Positions 1 to 9,176 are shown, counted from the stretch's first letter. The stretch is 64,000 nt of DNA from CAYWMD01 sp964458575 (GCA_964458575.1 CAYWMD010000001.1:370062-434061), one strand, 5' to 3'. Notes: generated by a model from the letters alone, not told the origin. Program-made: numbers and translations.

Positions 1-96
1 AAGCACCGCGCGCACACCGAGCGCGATGATCATCAGCGCCCCGCACAGCACCAGGAAGCGGTTTTTGAGACTCCATTCGATGATGCGTGGGATCAT
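1..96 (-). CDS. Heavy-metal efflux RND transporter, CusA/CzcA type (N-terminus only)
   Basis: Thirty-two codons read leftward from an ATG at 96 and run off the window. The peptide begins MIPRIIEWSLKNRFLVLCG and continues into a hydrophobic stretch, which is the typical start of the inner-membrane proton-driven pump of CusA/CzcA efflux systems (short cytoplasmic helix, then TM1). It starts 11 bases after the stop of the CusB-like adaptor, with a GAGCGAG ribosome-binding site in the gap, so it is the last cistron of the same operon. The assignment rests on the N-terminus plus context, and the metal (Cu/Ag, or Co/Zn/Cd) cannot be told from this fragment. Confidence 0.8.
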   Translation of the reverse strand, partial: MIPRIIEWSLKNRFLVLCGALMIIALGVRAVL

Positions 97-107
97 GGTC
101 GCCTCGC

Positions 108-1784
108 TCAGGGTTTAACTTCCGACCCGCAATCCAGCATCTCCTTGCCGAACCACGGATTTCGCACCTCGGGTTGCAACTGGATCCAATCCGCGCGGTT
201 CGGCGCACCCGGGAATGCATCCTTGGTCATCGGGCAGCGGAAGACTTTCAGGGCGGCAAACTCCATGCCTTTCTTCCGGGCTGCCTGCGCTAGAGGAACG
301 GCGGCGTCACTGAATTGATAAAATGTCCTGCGAGCGGCTTGCAAAGTGTCCGCGGCATTCAGATTGCCGACCTTTTCAGCCGGCTGAATCAAAGCCTGCC
401 AGGCATTGCGGTCCTCGAAGGCGTTGACCAACCCCGGCATTGCCGTATGTGCTTTTGCAGCTCGGGCATTGAATTCCTTCAAATCGTCGGCTGCGAGTGC
501 GGCTCCAAGTGCGTCCGCCAGTTTGAGGTAGTCAGCGACCACTGTTCGCTGGGCCTCGGTAAGTGCAGGCAAATCGGTGGCATGATGCGCAGTTTTGCTC
601 TCCGGCGCGTGCGTGGCGAATGAGCGGTTCATCTCCGCCTGTCCGTCCATCAACAGGTTGCCGTTCACCACCGCCATTTCGCCGGCAGTCAACCCGTTTA
701 GAATCTCCACAAGTGAATCGCCACGACGACCGAGCTGCAACACGCGGCGCGCATATCCGCCACCACCCTGATCCACAAAAGCCACGGCTTCCGGCCCGGT
801 TTGGATGATCGCGCTCCGTGGCACTGCCAGCACTTCCGGCGTCTCCAGCTGCACGATGCCATCGGCATAAACCCGGTGCGCAAACAGCCGCCGTCCATTC
901 ACGATGGGATTTTCCAACTCAACGCGGACCTTCGTCGCACGCGTCGTTTCATCCAGATTCGGGTCCATGAATTTAATCGTACCTGTGACGATTTTGCCCG
1001 GCAGCGACGGCGTGGTGACGTCTACCTTCTGCCCCAGGTGAATCCACGGCAAATCCTGCTCGTAAGCGCTGAACTGAAACCACATCGTCGAGAAGTCCGC
1101 GATCGCCAAGAGCTTTTCGCCCTCTTGAACATATTGGCCAGCGACGACGTTCTTTTCGGTCACTGTGCCGCTGATGGGCGCGAGGATTTGGGACGTCAGC
1201 GCATTGGCGGGTTTGTTGATCAGCGATTCAATTTGTTTAGCGGTCAAACCCAGTTGTTTTAAACGCGACGCAGCGCCGGCTTGCAATGCGTAGTTGGTGG
1301 CTCCGACGGCGATGCGATACTCATGCTCGGTTTGGAGCAGCATCGGGCTGTAGAATTCCGCGAGCGGCTCGCCAGCTTTAACCTCGGCACCGACGAAATT
1401 GACGTAGAGTTTTTCAATTCGCCCGCCGACGTAGGCCGACAACACACGCCGTCGCGTGTCGTCCTGTTCCATTGTCCCCGCGACGTTCAGGTTTTTTTCG
1501 AGCGCCTGGGTTTTGACCTCGGTGGTTTGCACGTTGAGCACGCGGACCGAGTTGGACGAGAGGGTGATGATATCGCCACTCACGTCGAAACCGGGTTCGC
1601 CTTCGTAAACGGGCGTCAACTCCATGCCGCAAATGGTGCAATGGCCCGGCTTGTCGGATTTGATCCACGGATGCATGGCGCTCTGATAATAGAGCACCTT
1701 GCGCGTCTCGGGTTTCTTTTCGGACCTGCCGCAGCCAGCCAAGATCACAGCTGCGACCAACAGAACGTACACGACGTATTTCAT
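108..1784 (-). CDS. RND efflux periplasmic adaptor (CusB/CzcB family) with metal-binding domains
   Basis: 558-residue membrane-fusion subunit that would link the inner-membrane pump to the TolC-like channel. A lipoprotein signal ends in LAGC with Cys18. Residues 32-58 form a heavy-metal-binding domain with MHP...PGHCTICGMELTP, in which Cys49, Cys52 and Met54 are likely ligands; the first Cys of the usual YYCPMHP start is replaced here. The barrel-sandwich and beta-barrel adaptor core follows. The last ~150 residues resemble the DUF3347 extension found on Cu/Ag adaptors and end with CPMTKDAF...NPWFGKEMLDCG. Its ATG overlaps the stop of the upstream TolC-like gene (ATGA), showing translational coupling. 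The two extra metal-binding ends favour copper or silver as substrate, which is inference. Confidence 0.92.
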   Translation of the reverse strand: MKYVVYVLLVAAVILAGCGRSEKKPETRKVLYYQSAMHPWIKSDKPGHCTICGMELTPVYEGEPGFDVSGDIITLSSNSVRVLNVQTTEVKTQALEKNLNVAGTMEQDDTRRRVLSAYVGGRIEKLYVNFVGAEVKAGEPLAEFYSPMLLQTEHEYRIAVGATNYALQAGAASRLKQLGLTAKQIESLINKPANALTSQILAPISGTVTEKNVVAGQYVQEGEKLLAIADFSTMWFQFSAYEQDLPWIHLGQKVDVTTPSLPGKIVTGTIKFMDPNLDETTRATKVRVELENPIVNGRRLFAHRVYADGIVQLETPEVLAVPRSAIIQTGPEAVAFVDQGGGGYARRVLQLGRRGDSLVEILNGLTAGEMAVVNGNLLMDGQAEMNRSFATHAPESKTAHHATDLPALTEAQRTVVADYLKLADALGAALAADDLKEFNARAAKAHTAMPGLVNAFEDRNAWQALIQPAEKVGNLNAADTLQAARRTFYQFSDAAVPLAQAARKKGMEFAALKVFRCPMTKDAFPGAPNRADWIQLQPEVRNPWFGKEMLDCGSEVKP

Positions 1785-3097
1785 TGCTTGATTCCTCCGT
1801 TGGGCGTTTCAGTTTGGGTATTGAGCATTTGCAGCGCTTCGAGATCGCCAAGTCCACAGCAGAGGACCAGTTCGGAAAGCATTTGGTATTGCTCGGACAC
1901 TGCACGCGCATACATGAGTCGCGCCTCGACGAGCATCCGGCGGGCGTCGAGCACGTCGCGCAACATGCCACGCCCGGTTTCCCACGCCGCCCGGGCGCTT
2001 GCGATGGCGGTCTCGCTGCGCGGAATGATTTCATCGCGATAAACCACGGCCTCGCGACGCGCGGCATCAATTTTCACCGTGAGGTTGTGAATTTCCTCGC
2101 GCACCGAGAGCAAATAATCCGCTGCCTCGGCTTCGGTGGCCTTCAGCTTCGCTACATCCCGCCGGATTTCCGCGCGGTATTTGCTGCGATTGAACAGCGG
2201 AAGATTGAAATTCAACATGAACTCCGTCTGCCGCCACTCGGCATTTTCGGAGTAGTTGCGACTTTCCACACCAAGGCTCACGTCCGGCAGGCGCGAACGA
2301 CGGGTGGCCGCCACCATTGCCTGCGATTGTTTGATCTGCTCGCGCAGCATGCGGAGCTTGGGTTCGTATCGGGCGGCAAGATCCACGAGCCGTTGGTTGT
2401 AAATCACCGGCGCGGCCACCGGCGGCAGTTGCAGCGAAGGCCACGGCGATTGCAGCTCGCGATTCAGGAAGCGGTTCAAGATTACCCGTTCATGCGCGAG
2501 TTTCTCCCGGTCCGACTGTAACTGGGTTGTGCGCCGGGCGCGTTCGTTCTGGATCTGGAGCAGTTCCATCTGCGTAGCGGTGCCGGAGCGATATCTCGTG
2601 TCCGTGGCCGCACTCGTCAGTTGGACAAACGCCAGATCCTGCTCATCGATGGCCACAATCCGTTCGGCCAGCGCCGTGCGGAACATCGCCTGGGCGAACT
2701 CGCTGCGAAGTATCTGAAACTGGTAATCCGCGTTGGCACTCTCCACTCCGAGTTCCGCAATGGCGACGCGCCGGGCGAGCGCGGGTTTGCCCCAGAGCGG
2801 GAGCTTTTGTTCGGCGCCGTATAGAATGTCGCCATTCTCGGCGCGCATCATTTCGTCCGCCGCCATGCCGCCGACCCGCACCATGGGATCCTCCCACGTG
2901 CGCACGGCAGCCACGCCAGCCGCAGCGGCGTTGGTGCGTGCCGCAGCGGCAGCGAGCGCAGGATGATTGGTGCGCATCTCCTCCGCGAACTGGTTCACCG
3001 CCTCGGGCGTCAATACCAAGACGTTGGCCTCCTCGCCATTGGCGAAGCCAACGCGGGCGGCAAACCCCAGCAAACCCAGCAAAATTAATTCTTTCAT
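1781..3097 (-). CDS. TolC-family outer membrane efflux protein (CusC-like)
   Basis: Outer-membrane channel of the tripartite metal efflux system, about 438 residues, near the usual length for the family. The N-terminus is a signal peptide (MKELILLGLLGFAARVGFANG). Two outer-membrane-efflux domains follow, rich in long Ala/Glu/Arg helices; the sequence around WPSLQLPPVAAP separates the two halves. The ATG at 3097 is preferred; an in-frame GTG at 3103 would add two residues and sits closer to the GGAAG ribosome-binding site. The gene leads the tolC-cusB-cusA order and its stop overlaps the adaptor start by four bases. An 87-base gap separates it from the Cys-rich small gene upstream. Confidence 0.9.
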   Translation of the reverse strand: MKELILLGLLGFAARVGFANGEEANVLVLTPEAVNQFAEEMRTNHPALAAAAARTNAAAAGVAAVRTWEDPMVRVGGMAADEMMRAENGDILYGAEQKLPLWGKPALARRVAIAELGVESANADYQFQILRSEFAQAMFRTALAERIVAIDEQDLAFVQLTSAATDTRYRSGTATQMELLQIQNERARRTTQLQSDREKLAHERVILNRFLNRELQSPWPSLQLPPVAAPVIYNQRLVDLAARYEPKLRMLREQIKQSQAMVAATRRSRLPDVSLGVESRNYSENAEWRQTEFMLNFNLPLFNRSKYRAEIRRDVAKLKATEAEAADYLLSVREEIHNLTVKIDAARREAVVYRDEIIPRSETAIASARAAWETGRGMLRDVLDARRMLVEARLMYARAVSEQYQMLSELVLCCGLGDLEALQMLNTQTETPNGGIKQ

Positions 3098-3183
3098 GAT
3101 CACAATTCTTCCACGAACTCAGGACGAGGACACACCGCAACCGGCCGGCGCGGTACACACCACAGGCGTTTAGTTCGGAAGAA

Positions 3184-3525
3184 TCAGATCAGCAGGGCGC
3201 AATGCCGCGTGAAGAGCGGCACGCTGGTCGTGGCAAGGGATGAACAAACCGAAAGCGAGCGGATGCGGGCTTCAACGGCGGGCAAAGTCCAAGCGACGAA
3301 AGCCGGCGCAAACAGCCCGAGTTCATGCTGAAGACCCGCCCGGACCGGGGCCGCAGGAGAGGATGCTGGTTCGGGTGGTGAAGGCGTGACGCAGCAACCC
3401 GACCCGCCGCAATCGCAGCAGGTACACTTGGCTGGCACAACCCCACCGGCTCGCGCCGGCAGGATAACCACGGCCTGCGCCCAAACCATCACCAAGCCCA
3501 AACAGATGGCAGACAGCCGTTTCAC
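3184..3525 (-). CDS. Small secreted Cys-rich protein of the metal-efflux cluster
   Basis: 113 residues starting at a GTG (3525). A signal peptide of about 26 residues (ending LPARAG) is followed by a compact cysteine cluster, CTCCDCGGSGCC (Cys34, 36, 37, 39, 44, 45), then a Pro/Ala linker and a moderately hydrophobic tail. I recognise no named family. The cluster looks suited to soft-metal binding, and the position between the YHS-like protein and the efflux channel fits a periplasmic Cu/Ag buffering role (inference). A strong hairpin lies just upstream of its start. Overlapping frames also give ORFs here; this frame is preferred for its signal peptide and Cys pattern. Confidence 0.6.
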   Translation of the reverse strand: MKRLSAICLGLVMVWAQAVVILPARAGGVVPAKCTCCDCGGSGCCVTPSPPEPASSPAAPVRAGLQHELGLFAPAFVAWTLPAVEARIRSLSVCSSLATTSVPLFTRHCALLI

Positions 3526-3541
3526 GTTTCAATCATAGCAG

Positions 3542-3571
3542 GACGAGGCCGGCCGCGCCTCGTCTTTTTTT
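3542..3571 (+). terminator. Perfect 8-bp GC-rich hairpin followed by seven T on the plus strand
   Basis: GACGAGGC (3542-3549) pairs with GCCTCGTC (3557-3564) around a 7-base loop, followed by T7 (3565-3571). This is the form of an intrinsic terminator reading rightward, yet no plus-strand gene lies upstream; both neighbours read leftward. On the minus strand the hairpin lies between the YHS-like gene and the Cys-rich gene, with no U-run after it. Confidence 0.55.
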
Positions 3572-3580
3572 GGCAGGGAT

Positions 3581-3880
3581 TTATTTCTTCTTGGCTGCGG
3601 CCTCGGCGTCTTGCAGCTTTTTCATGTATTTGGCCGGGTCTTTGTCGAATTTCTTGCGGCAGGACTTGCAGCACATCTTGATCTCCTGGCCTTCGTATGT
3701 GAACGAGTATGGCTTCATACCAGGGTCCGCGCCGAGCTTTTCATCAGTGACGATGCATTTGTCGAGGGGGTACGGCTTGGCCTTGGCCTCGGTTTGCTTG
3801 TCCGCGGCCAAACCCGCCAGCGGTGCGGCGAGAAAAGCAACGGCCAGTGTAAGGGCTGTAATGGCTTTGGTTCGTTTCAT
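3581..3880 (-). CDS. Secreted YHS/TRASH-like metal-binding protein
   Basis: 99 residues. A signal peptide (ends AGLAA, about residue 26) precedes a short domain with Cys42, then Cys70-Cys71-x2-Cys74 in YEGQEIKMCCKSCRKKFDKDP, and a Lys/Ala-rich tail. The pattern C...F.Y.G..I..CC..C...F..DP is that of YHS/TRASH-type domains, which bind soft metals and commonly accompany copper efflux genes. It is the first gene of the leftward metal cluster and may act as a periplasmic metal carrier or sensor (inference). Confidence 0.82.
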   Translation of the reverse strand: MKRTKAITALTLAVAFLAAPLAGLAADKQTEAKAKPYPLDKCIVTDEKLGADPGMKPYSFTYEGQEIKMCCKSCRKKFDKDPAKYMKKLQDAEAAAKKK

Positions 3881-3938
3881 AGTGTGTCGTTCTGACAGGG
3901 ATTATACCGCGATTCACGGTGGATCATTCAAACAAATT

Positions 3939-4739
3939 TTACCCCGGGCGGCTTTGCTGAAGAACCGTGTGCGCCGCAACCCGGTAGCTGTGTTGGATCG
4001 CCCAGGTGATGTGCCGTTTGGCCAGCGCGACCGCCCGCGGCAACCTTTGTCCCTTCGCCAGCAAGCCGGCAATCGCCGCCGAATAAGTGCAGCCCGTGCC
4101 ATGGGTGGAAACGCCGCACACACGCCGCGCCTTCAACTCGACCAGATCGCGGCCGTCGAAAAAGAAGTCCACCGCATACGCACCGATGCGCAGGTGTCCG
4201 CCCTTTACCAAGGCGCAGCAACCAAAACGCTCGTGAATGGCCCGCGCCGCATCCCGCACATCCGGAAGCGACCGCAGTTTGCGACCGACCAGGATTTCGG
4301 CTTCATCGAGATTGGGGGTGACGAGGGCGGCCAGCGGGAGCAATCGGGCCTTCATGGCGCCGATGGCTGACGATTTTAACAACACCGCACCGCTCGTCGC
4401 GACCATGACGGGATCCACCACCAACAGCGGACGTTTCCCCCGCGCGAAAAAATCGGCTACCGTTCGGATGATCGCCTCGGAGAACAACATCCCCGTTTTC
4501 ACCGCGTCGGGCCGCAATTCAGCAAAGACCGCTTCGATCTGCCGAAGCACCATGCCCGCACGAATGGGCTGGATACCCGTGACGCGCTTTGGATTCTGCG
4601 CCGTGATGCAAGTGATGGCGCTCGTGCCGTGAACCCCCAGCGCGGCGAACGTCTTCAAATCCGCCTGGATGCCCGCGCCGCCACCGCTGTCCGAGCCGGC
4701 GATGGTCAACGCAATCGGGAGTGTTAAGCAACGTCGCAT
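3939..4739 (-). CDS. thiD: Hydroxymethylpyrimidine/phosphomethylpyrimidine kinase
   Basis: Thiamine biosynthesis kinase that phosphorylates HMP and HMP-P in the cytoplasm (ribokinase-like fold). LTIAGSDSGGGAGIQADLKT near residues 11-30 is the family signature, VVDPVMVATSGA follows in the middle, and HGTGCTYSAAIAG near residue 212 is the anion-hole motif with the catalytic Cys usual for ThiD. The start is set at the ATG at 4739, giving about 266 residues, the same length as E. coli ThiD; a TTG 36 bases upstream would add an unconserved tail. It stands alone, with no other thi gene in the window. The 265 bases to the divergent ankyrin gene hold no other feature I can support. Confidence 0.93.
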   Translation of the reverse strand: MRRCLTLPIALTIAGSDSGGGAGIQADLKTFAALGVHGTSAITCITAQNPKRVTGIQPIRAGMVLRQIEAVFAELRPDAVKTGMLFSEAIIRTVADFFARGKRPLLVVDPVMVATSGAVLLKSSAIGAMKARLLPLAALVTPNLDEAEILVGRKLRSLPDVRDAARAIHERFGCCALVKGGHLRIGAYAVDFFFDGRDLVELKARRVCGVSTHGTGCTYSAAIAGLLAKGQRLPRAVALAKRHITWAIQHSYRVAAHTVLQQSRPG

Positions 4740-5004
4740 GAGGCGGAGTGTGAAAGGCGTCGAGGTTTTCTTCAACCCAAAGCTTTATTTGCGCGGACGG
4801 CGGCGTGCGGCGGTTGCATTCAATCCCCCGGGAAACTTTGAGCATTCGGCAACCTGGGTTCGTCACCAATCACTGAAAGATTGTGCCAAATGCGACGTAG
4901 TATTGGTGATGCAGTCGCGTGTCGCGTCGCGGGAAGGCAATTTTGTGGCAGCGCGTAGTTAGGATTGACTGTGAACAACGAATTTGACGACCGAAAGACT
5001 TAAC

Positions 5005-5742
5005 ATGAGAGCGTCGCCGAACCGGCCGATTCCACGCATTACCAGCAGCCATCGGGTGCGCACCGCCGCCAATCTGGCAACCGGGCTATTCGGCCGTTCC
5101 GGTCGGCCGGCCGCACCCAAGCCGGTTTGCGAACCGGATTGGGATATTCCGGCTGGAACGACGGAGCTGATGATCGCCTCGGCCTACGGAAAGCCGGAGA
5201 CCGTACGGGAATTGCTTCGAAAGGGGGCCGACATGCATGCGCTTGACGAACACGGTCACAACGCCTTGTTCTGGGGTCTCCGGTGGGATCGCACCGCTTC
5301 GGCACTTGAACTATTGCGGTCGGGATCGCCGATAACCGACGATGTCCTGTGCGGTCCCGTAAGAAGCGGCAATACCCTCCTGGTCGAGGAGTTGATCAAC
5401 AAGCAAGCCAACCCCAATGCGATGTTTCGACGATTCGATGGCGACGAACTTTGGCCGGATGGAGAGACGTTGCTGGGCTTTGCCGTCTCCGTGGCCGGCA
5501 TTCTCGAATATCCGCAGAAGATCATTGACCTGTTGGTACATGCGGGCGCAAACGTCAACCAGCCCACGCAATGGTTTGCGCCCCACCGGCAGGGAGCAAA
5601 TGGCTTGCGGTGTTATGAAGCGGTTACCCCGCTACAGGTAGCCGCCATCCGGGGAATGCCGGATGTGATGAAGCTCTTGTGGAAAGCAGGGGCCAAACAG
5701 TCTCTGCGTGAAGCCATGGCTTGCTCCCGGGACATTTTATAA
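5005..5742 (+). CDS. Ankyrin-repeat protein
   Basis: 245 residues from the ATG at 5005, chosen over an in-frame TTG at 4984. Several ankyrin units are visible: TTELMIASAYGKPETVRELLRKGADMHA, EHGHNALFWGLRWDRTASALELLRSG, ETLLGFAVSV...KIIDLLVHAGANVNQP and TPLQVAAIRGMPDVMKLLWKAGA. No signal peptide is evident, so it is probably cytosolic and acts by protein-protein contact. The N-terminal 40 residues are basic and look disordered. The partner is unknown. It lies 160 bases upstream of the hybrid histidine kinase on the same strand; co-transcription is possible but not shown. Confidence 0.8.
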   Translation: MRASPNRPIPRITSSHRVRTAANLATGLFGRSGRPAAPKPVCEPDWDIPAGTTELMIASAYGKPETVRELLRKGADMHALDEHGHNALFWGLRWDRTASALELLRSGSPITDDVLCGPVRSGNTLLVEELINKQANPNAMFRRFDGDELWPDGETLLGFAVSVAGILEYPQKIIDLLVHAGANVNQPTQWFAPHRQGANGLRCYEAVTPLQVAAIRGMPDVMKLLWKAGAKQSLREAMACSRDIL

Positions 5743-5902
5743 TGCGGCACAATTGAAACATCCGGGCCTCGGGCGGCAAACTTTTTTGGGAATTGTTGAA
5801 AGATCCGGCGGTCGGCGTCCGTATTGGTTGATAGAACATTCGTGCGTAATCCAGTTCATTTCGGGAACCTTGCAGCGAGTACCTGATCGCGATGGTGTGT
5901 TT

Positions 5903-8554
5903 ATGAACAAGCCCCTTCGCATCCTGCACTTGGAAGACAATCCCGATTATTCCGCGCTGGTGCGGACGATGTTGGCGGAAGCCGGGCTGCCGGCGGACAT
6001 TCAGCTGGTAAGCACCCTCGGCGAATTTGAAACCGCGTTGGAGGCGGAGCCCTTTGACATCATTCTGGCCGATCACGGGCTTCATACGGGTGATGGCATG
6101 CAGGCATTGGAAATCGCCCGTCGGACAAAGGCCTATACGCCTTTCGTGCTCGTCTCCGGGACCATCGAGGAGCAAATCGCCATCGAGGTGCTGAATCGGG
6201 GTGCAACCGATTACGTCCTGAAACAGTGGTCCGAACGACTGGTGCCGGTCGTGCGCCGTGCCGTTCAGGAAGCGCGTGAACGCAGTGGCCGGGAGCAGGC
6301 GGAAACGGAACTGGTTCGCGCGGAAAGGCACTATCGTGCGCTTACCGAAAACTCGCTGGACGTGGTTTCCATCGTCAGTCGCGACGGAACGTATTTGTAC
6401 ATCAGCCCTTCCCTGAAACACGTCCTGGGCTATGCACCCGAAGAACTGGCAGGGTGCAATTGCTTCGAGTTGATGCATCCGAACGACGTTTCAGACGCAA
6501 AGCGGGTCTTTGCGCAAGTCCTCCAGAACCCGGAATTGCGAGCCACACACGAACACCGGCATCGCCGTCGGGACGGCTCCTGGTGTCATCTCGAAAGCGT
6601 TTGTCAAAATCGGCTCGCGACTCCGGACATTGAAGGCATTGTTGTCAACTCACGCGATATCACCGCCCGGAAAAATGCGGAGGAGAAATTCAGGAGTCTC
6701 ATGGAGTCCGGGCCGGATGGCACGGTGATACTCAACCAGGCGGGCGAAATTTTGTTCGTGAACTCGAAAACGGAATCCCTGTTCGGCTATTCCCGCCAGG
6801 AGCTGCTGGGAGAGAAGATCGAAATCTTGTTGCCCCCGCACAATCGCGAGCCCCATGCGCCTGGCCGCACGTTCCTTTTCCGCGAACCGCACGCACGCCC
6901 CACCGGGGCGGCCATCGAACTCCAGGGCCTGCGGAAGGATGGCAGCGAATTTCCCGTCGAAATCAACGTGAACCCGATCCGGGGCGAGGCCGGCGTGCTG
7001 GTCTCGGCGTCGGTTCGCGACATAACCGAACGCAAGCGCACCGAGGCGCTCCTGCGGCTCCAGAGTGCCGCTTTGGAAGCCGCCGCCAACGCGATCGTTA
7101 TCACCGACCGCGTCGGCGAAGTAATCTGGACCAATCCGGCCTTCACGCGAATAACGGGTTACTCCCGTGACGACGCGCTGGGCAAAAATCCACGCTTTCT
7201 GAAATCAGGCCAGCACGATCCAACCTTCTACCGGGAGTTGTGGCGCACCATCACCGACGGCCAGGTGTGGACGGCCGAAATGGTCAACCGCCGCAAGGAC
7301 GGCAGTCTATTCACGGAAGAGATCACGATTACTCCGGTGCGCGACGAGCGGGACGAGATCACTCACTTCATTGCCGTCAAACAGGATATTTCTGAGCGCA
7401 AGCGCCTGGAATCGCAGCTCATTCAAGCGCAGAAAATGGAAGCCATCGGCCAATTGGCCGGCGGCCTCGCCCACGATCTGAACAATGTCCTGGTGCCGAT
7501 TCTCATGTCGGTGGGCTTGTTTCGCGAAAAGCTCCTGGATCCGGAAGACCAGAGCGTGCTGGCCGCGCTGGAAACGAGCGCCAAGCGCGGCGCGGATATT
7601 CTCCGCCAATTGCTGTCGTTTGGCCGCGGCATGGGCGGCCGGCGCAGCCTGGTGGATCCCAAATACGTCATCAAGGACATCAACCGGTTTGTGGCCGAGA
7701 CCTTCGACAAATCCATTCGACTGGAAGTCCGCATCACGGACGACATCTGGCCCGTCATGGCCGACCCCACGCATCTGCATCAGGTGCTGTTGAACCTTTG
7801 CCTCAACGCCCGCGATGCGATGCCGACCGGCGGACGACTCACGCTCTTTGCCCAGAATCTAAACGTCGGCCACAGCTACGCGGCATTGCATCCCCAGGCC
7901 GCCTTGGGGCCCCACATCGTTATGGGCATCCGCGACACGGGCTCCGGCATTCCCCCGGAATTGCGCAACCGGATCTTTGAACCCTTCTTCACCACGAAGG
8001 AACCCAGCAAAGGCACGGGTCTGGGTCTGTCCACGGTGATGACGATTGTGAAAAGTTACAACGGCTTCATGCACGTCGAGAGCGAGGTGGGCGGCGGCAC
8101 CACGATCCGCGTTCACCTGCCGGCGCTGCCGGACGCCCGCGTGAAGCCAGCCCCGGCCGAGGAAGCCGCGCCGCCCCGGGGCCACGGAGAAACCGTGCTG
8201 GTGGTGGATGACGAGGTTTCCGTGTGCGAGGTGGTGAAGAAGACGCTGGAGAAGTTTGGCTATCACGTTTTGATCGCACCCGATGGCGAACAGGCGCTCG
8301 CCACTTACATCGGCAACCAAACGGCCATCGCGGTGGTTTTGACCGACTTGATGATGCCGGTCATGGACGGCGTGGCGGCGATTCGCGCGCTCCAGCGCAT
8401 CAACCCGAATGTTAAAATCATTGCGGGCAGCGGGCTGGATGCGGAAGCGAAACGCGATTCCCTGGCGTCGCTGGGCATCAAACACATCATCTCCAAACCT
8501 TACACGGCCCGGACGGTCCTCGAAGAACTGCGGACCGTCCTCACCGGGTCATAG
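5903..8554 (+). CDS. Hybrid sensor histidine kinase: REC-PAS-PAS-PAS-HisKA-HATPase-REC
   Basis: 883 residues from the ATG at 5903; an open frame extends upstream, but the receiver domain begins exactly here (MNKPLRILHLEDNP). Domains in order: receiver 1 (about 5-122, phosphoacceptor Asp57, Lys107), PAS 1 (about 143-255), PAS 2 (about 262-378), PAS 3 (about 385-500, FLKSGQHDPTFY type), HisKA with the phosphorylatable His524 in GGLAHDLNN, HATPase (N box NARDAM, G1 DTGSGI, G2 GTGLGLS at 704-710), and receiver 2 (about 763-880, Asp815 in LTDLMMP, Lys865). There are no transmembrane segments, so it is a soluble sensor taking input through its receiver and PAS domains. No dedicated output regulator is adjacent. 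Its stop overlaps the convergent sigma factor by 14 bases. Confidence 0.93.
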   Translation: MNKPLRILHLEDNPDYSALVRTMLAEAGLPADIQLVSTLGEFETALEAEPFDIILADHGLHTGDGMQALEIARRTKAYTPFVLVSGTIEEQIAIEVLNRGATDYVLKQWSERLVPVVRRAVQEARERSGREQAETELVRAERHYRALTENSLDVVSIVSRDGTYLYISPSLKHVLGYAPEELAGCNCFELMHPNDVSDAKRVFAQVLQNPELRATHEHRHRRRDGSWCHLESVCQNRLATPDIEGIVVNSRDITARKNAEEKFRSLMESGPDGTVILNQAGEILFVNSKTESLFGYSRQELLGEKIEILLPPHNREPHAPGRTFLFREPHARPTGAAIELQGLRKDGSEFPVEINVNPIRGEAGVLVSASVRDITERKRTEALLRLQSAALEAAANAIVITDRVGEVIWTNPAFTRITGYSRDDALGKNPRFLKSGQHDPTFYRELWRTITDGQVWTAEMVNRRKDGSLFTEEITITPVRDERDEITHFIAVKQDISERKRLESQLIQAQKMEAIGQLAGGLAHDLNNVLVPILMSVGLFREKLLDPEDQSVLAALETSAKRGADILRQLLSFGRGMGGRRSLVDPKYVIKDINRFVAETFDKSIRLEVRITDDIWPVMADPTHLHQVLLNLCLNARDAMPTGGRLTLFAQNLNVGHSYAALHPQAALGPHIVMGIRDTGSGIPPELRNRIFEPFFTTKEPSKGTGLGLSTVMTIVKSYNGFMHVESEVGGGTTIRVHLPALPDARVKPAPAEEAAPPRGHGETVLVVDDEVSVCEVVKKTLEKFGYHVLIAPDGEQALATYIGNQTAIAVVLTDLMMPVMDGVAAIRALQRINPNVKIIAGSGLDAEAKRDSLASLGIKHIISKPYTARTVLEELRTVLTGS

Positions 8555-9176
8555 GATTGGCAGCGATCCTGGCCTTTGTCCGCTCGACCTCCGCCTTGAG
8601 CAATTCGGTGATGCGATGCTTGGCCAGATACACCTGGCCGACGGAAATCCCGAACGTCTTGGCCACCTTGCCGGGCGGCCATTCCTTGTTCACGTAGAGG
8701 TCAAAGATTTGAAATTTCCCCGGGTCCACCTGCCGTTTCACCTTAGCCAGCGCGGCCTCGAGCAGATTGTTTTCCCATTCGGATTCCCACAACGCGTCGA
8801 GCGTTTGACTCATCGGATCAACCACGCGGTCGAGCGCCCGGGTTCGCACACCGGTGTCCTCGTCACGCGGATGCGGTTCGCGGTAAGGTTCGCGTTTGCG
8901 CAACTGGTCGCGCATCCGCCAGCGGGTCATGGTCAACAACCACGCCTTGAACGAACCGACGGACGGGTCGTACTGGAAGTTGGGCATGTGCTTCGCCACC
9001 GAAACCATCGTCTCCTGGACAACATCCTGGGCCTCGACGTCGGTCAACCCGCCTTTGCGGGCAACGCCATAGATCAACTTCCAATATGTGTCAAAAAATT
9101 CCTGCCAGCTTGACTGGTCCTGCCAGTTCTTGAGCCGCGCGATCAGAGTCGCTCGCGTTGGAATCAATTCGTCCAC
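8541..9176 (-). CDS. ECF-type sigma-70 family RNA polymerase sigma factor
   Basis: About 211 residues from a GTG at 9176 (peptide VDELIPTRATLIARLKNWQDQSSW); in-frame upstream starts at 9248 and 9299 exist, but their extra residues look unrelated to the family. Region 2 is WQEFFDTYWKLIYGVARKGGLTDVEAQDVVQETMVSV followed by FKAWLLTMTRWRMRDQLRKRE, and region 4 is the helix-turn-helix WPPGKVAKTFGISVGQVYLAKHRI. The form is that of the large ECF group common in Planctomycetes and Verrucomicrobia. It diverges from the FecR-TPR gene, a partner type often under sigma/FecR control; no anti-sigma factor with transmembrane segments is adjacent. Regulation of the neighbour is inference. Confidence 0.87.
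   Translation of the reverse strand: MDELIPTRATLIARLKNWQDQSSWQEFFDTYWKLIYGVARKGGLTDVEAQDVVQETMVSVAKHMPNFQYDPSVGSFKAWLLTMTRWRMRDQLRKREPYREPHPRDEDTGVRTRALDRVVDPMSQTLDALWESEWENNLLEAALAKVKRQVDPGKFQIFDLYVNKEWPPGKVAKTFGISVGQVYLAKHRITELLKAEVERTKARIAANPMTR

Noticed and set aside
4669..4962. 97-codon plus-strand open frame between thiD and the ankyrin gene
   Set aside because: It overlaps the thiD 5' end in antisense and its translation has no features.
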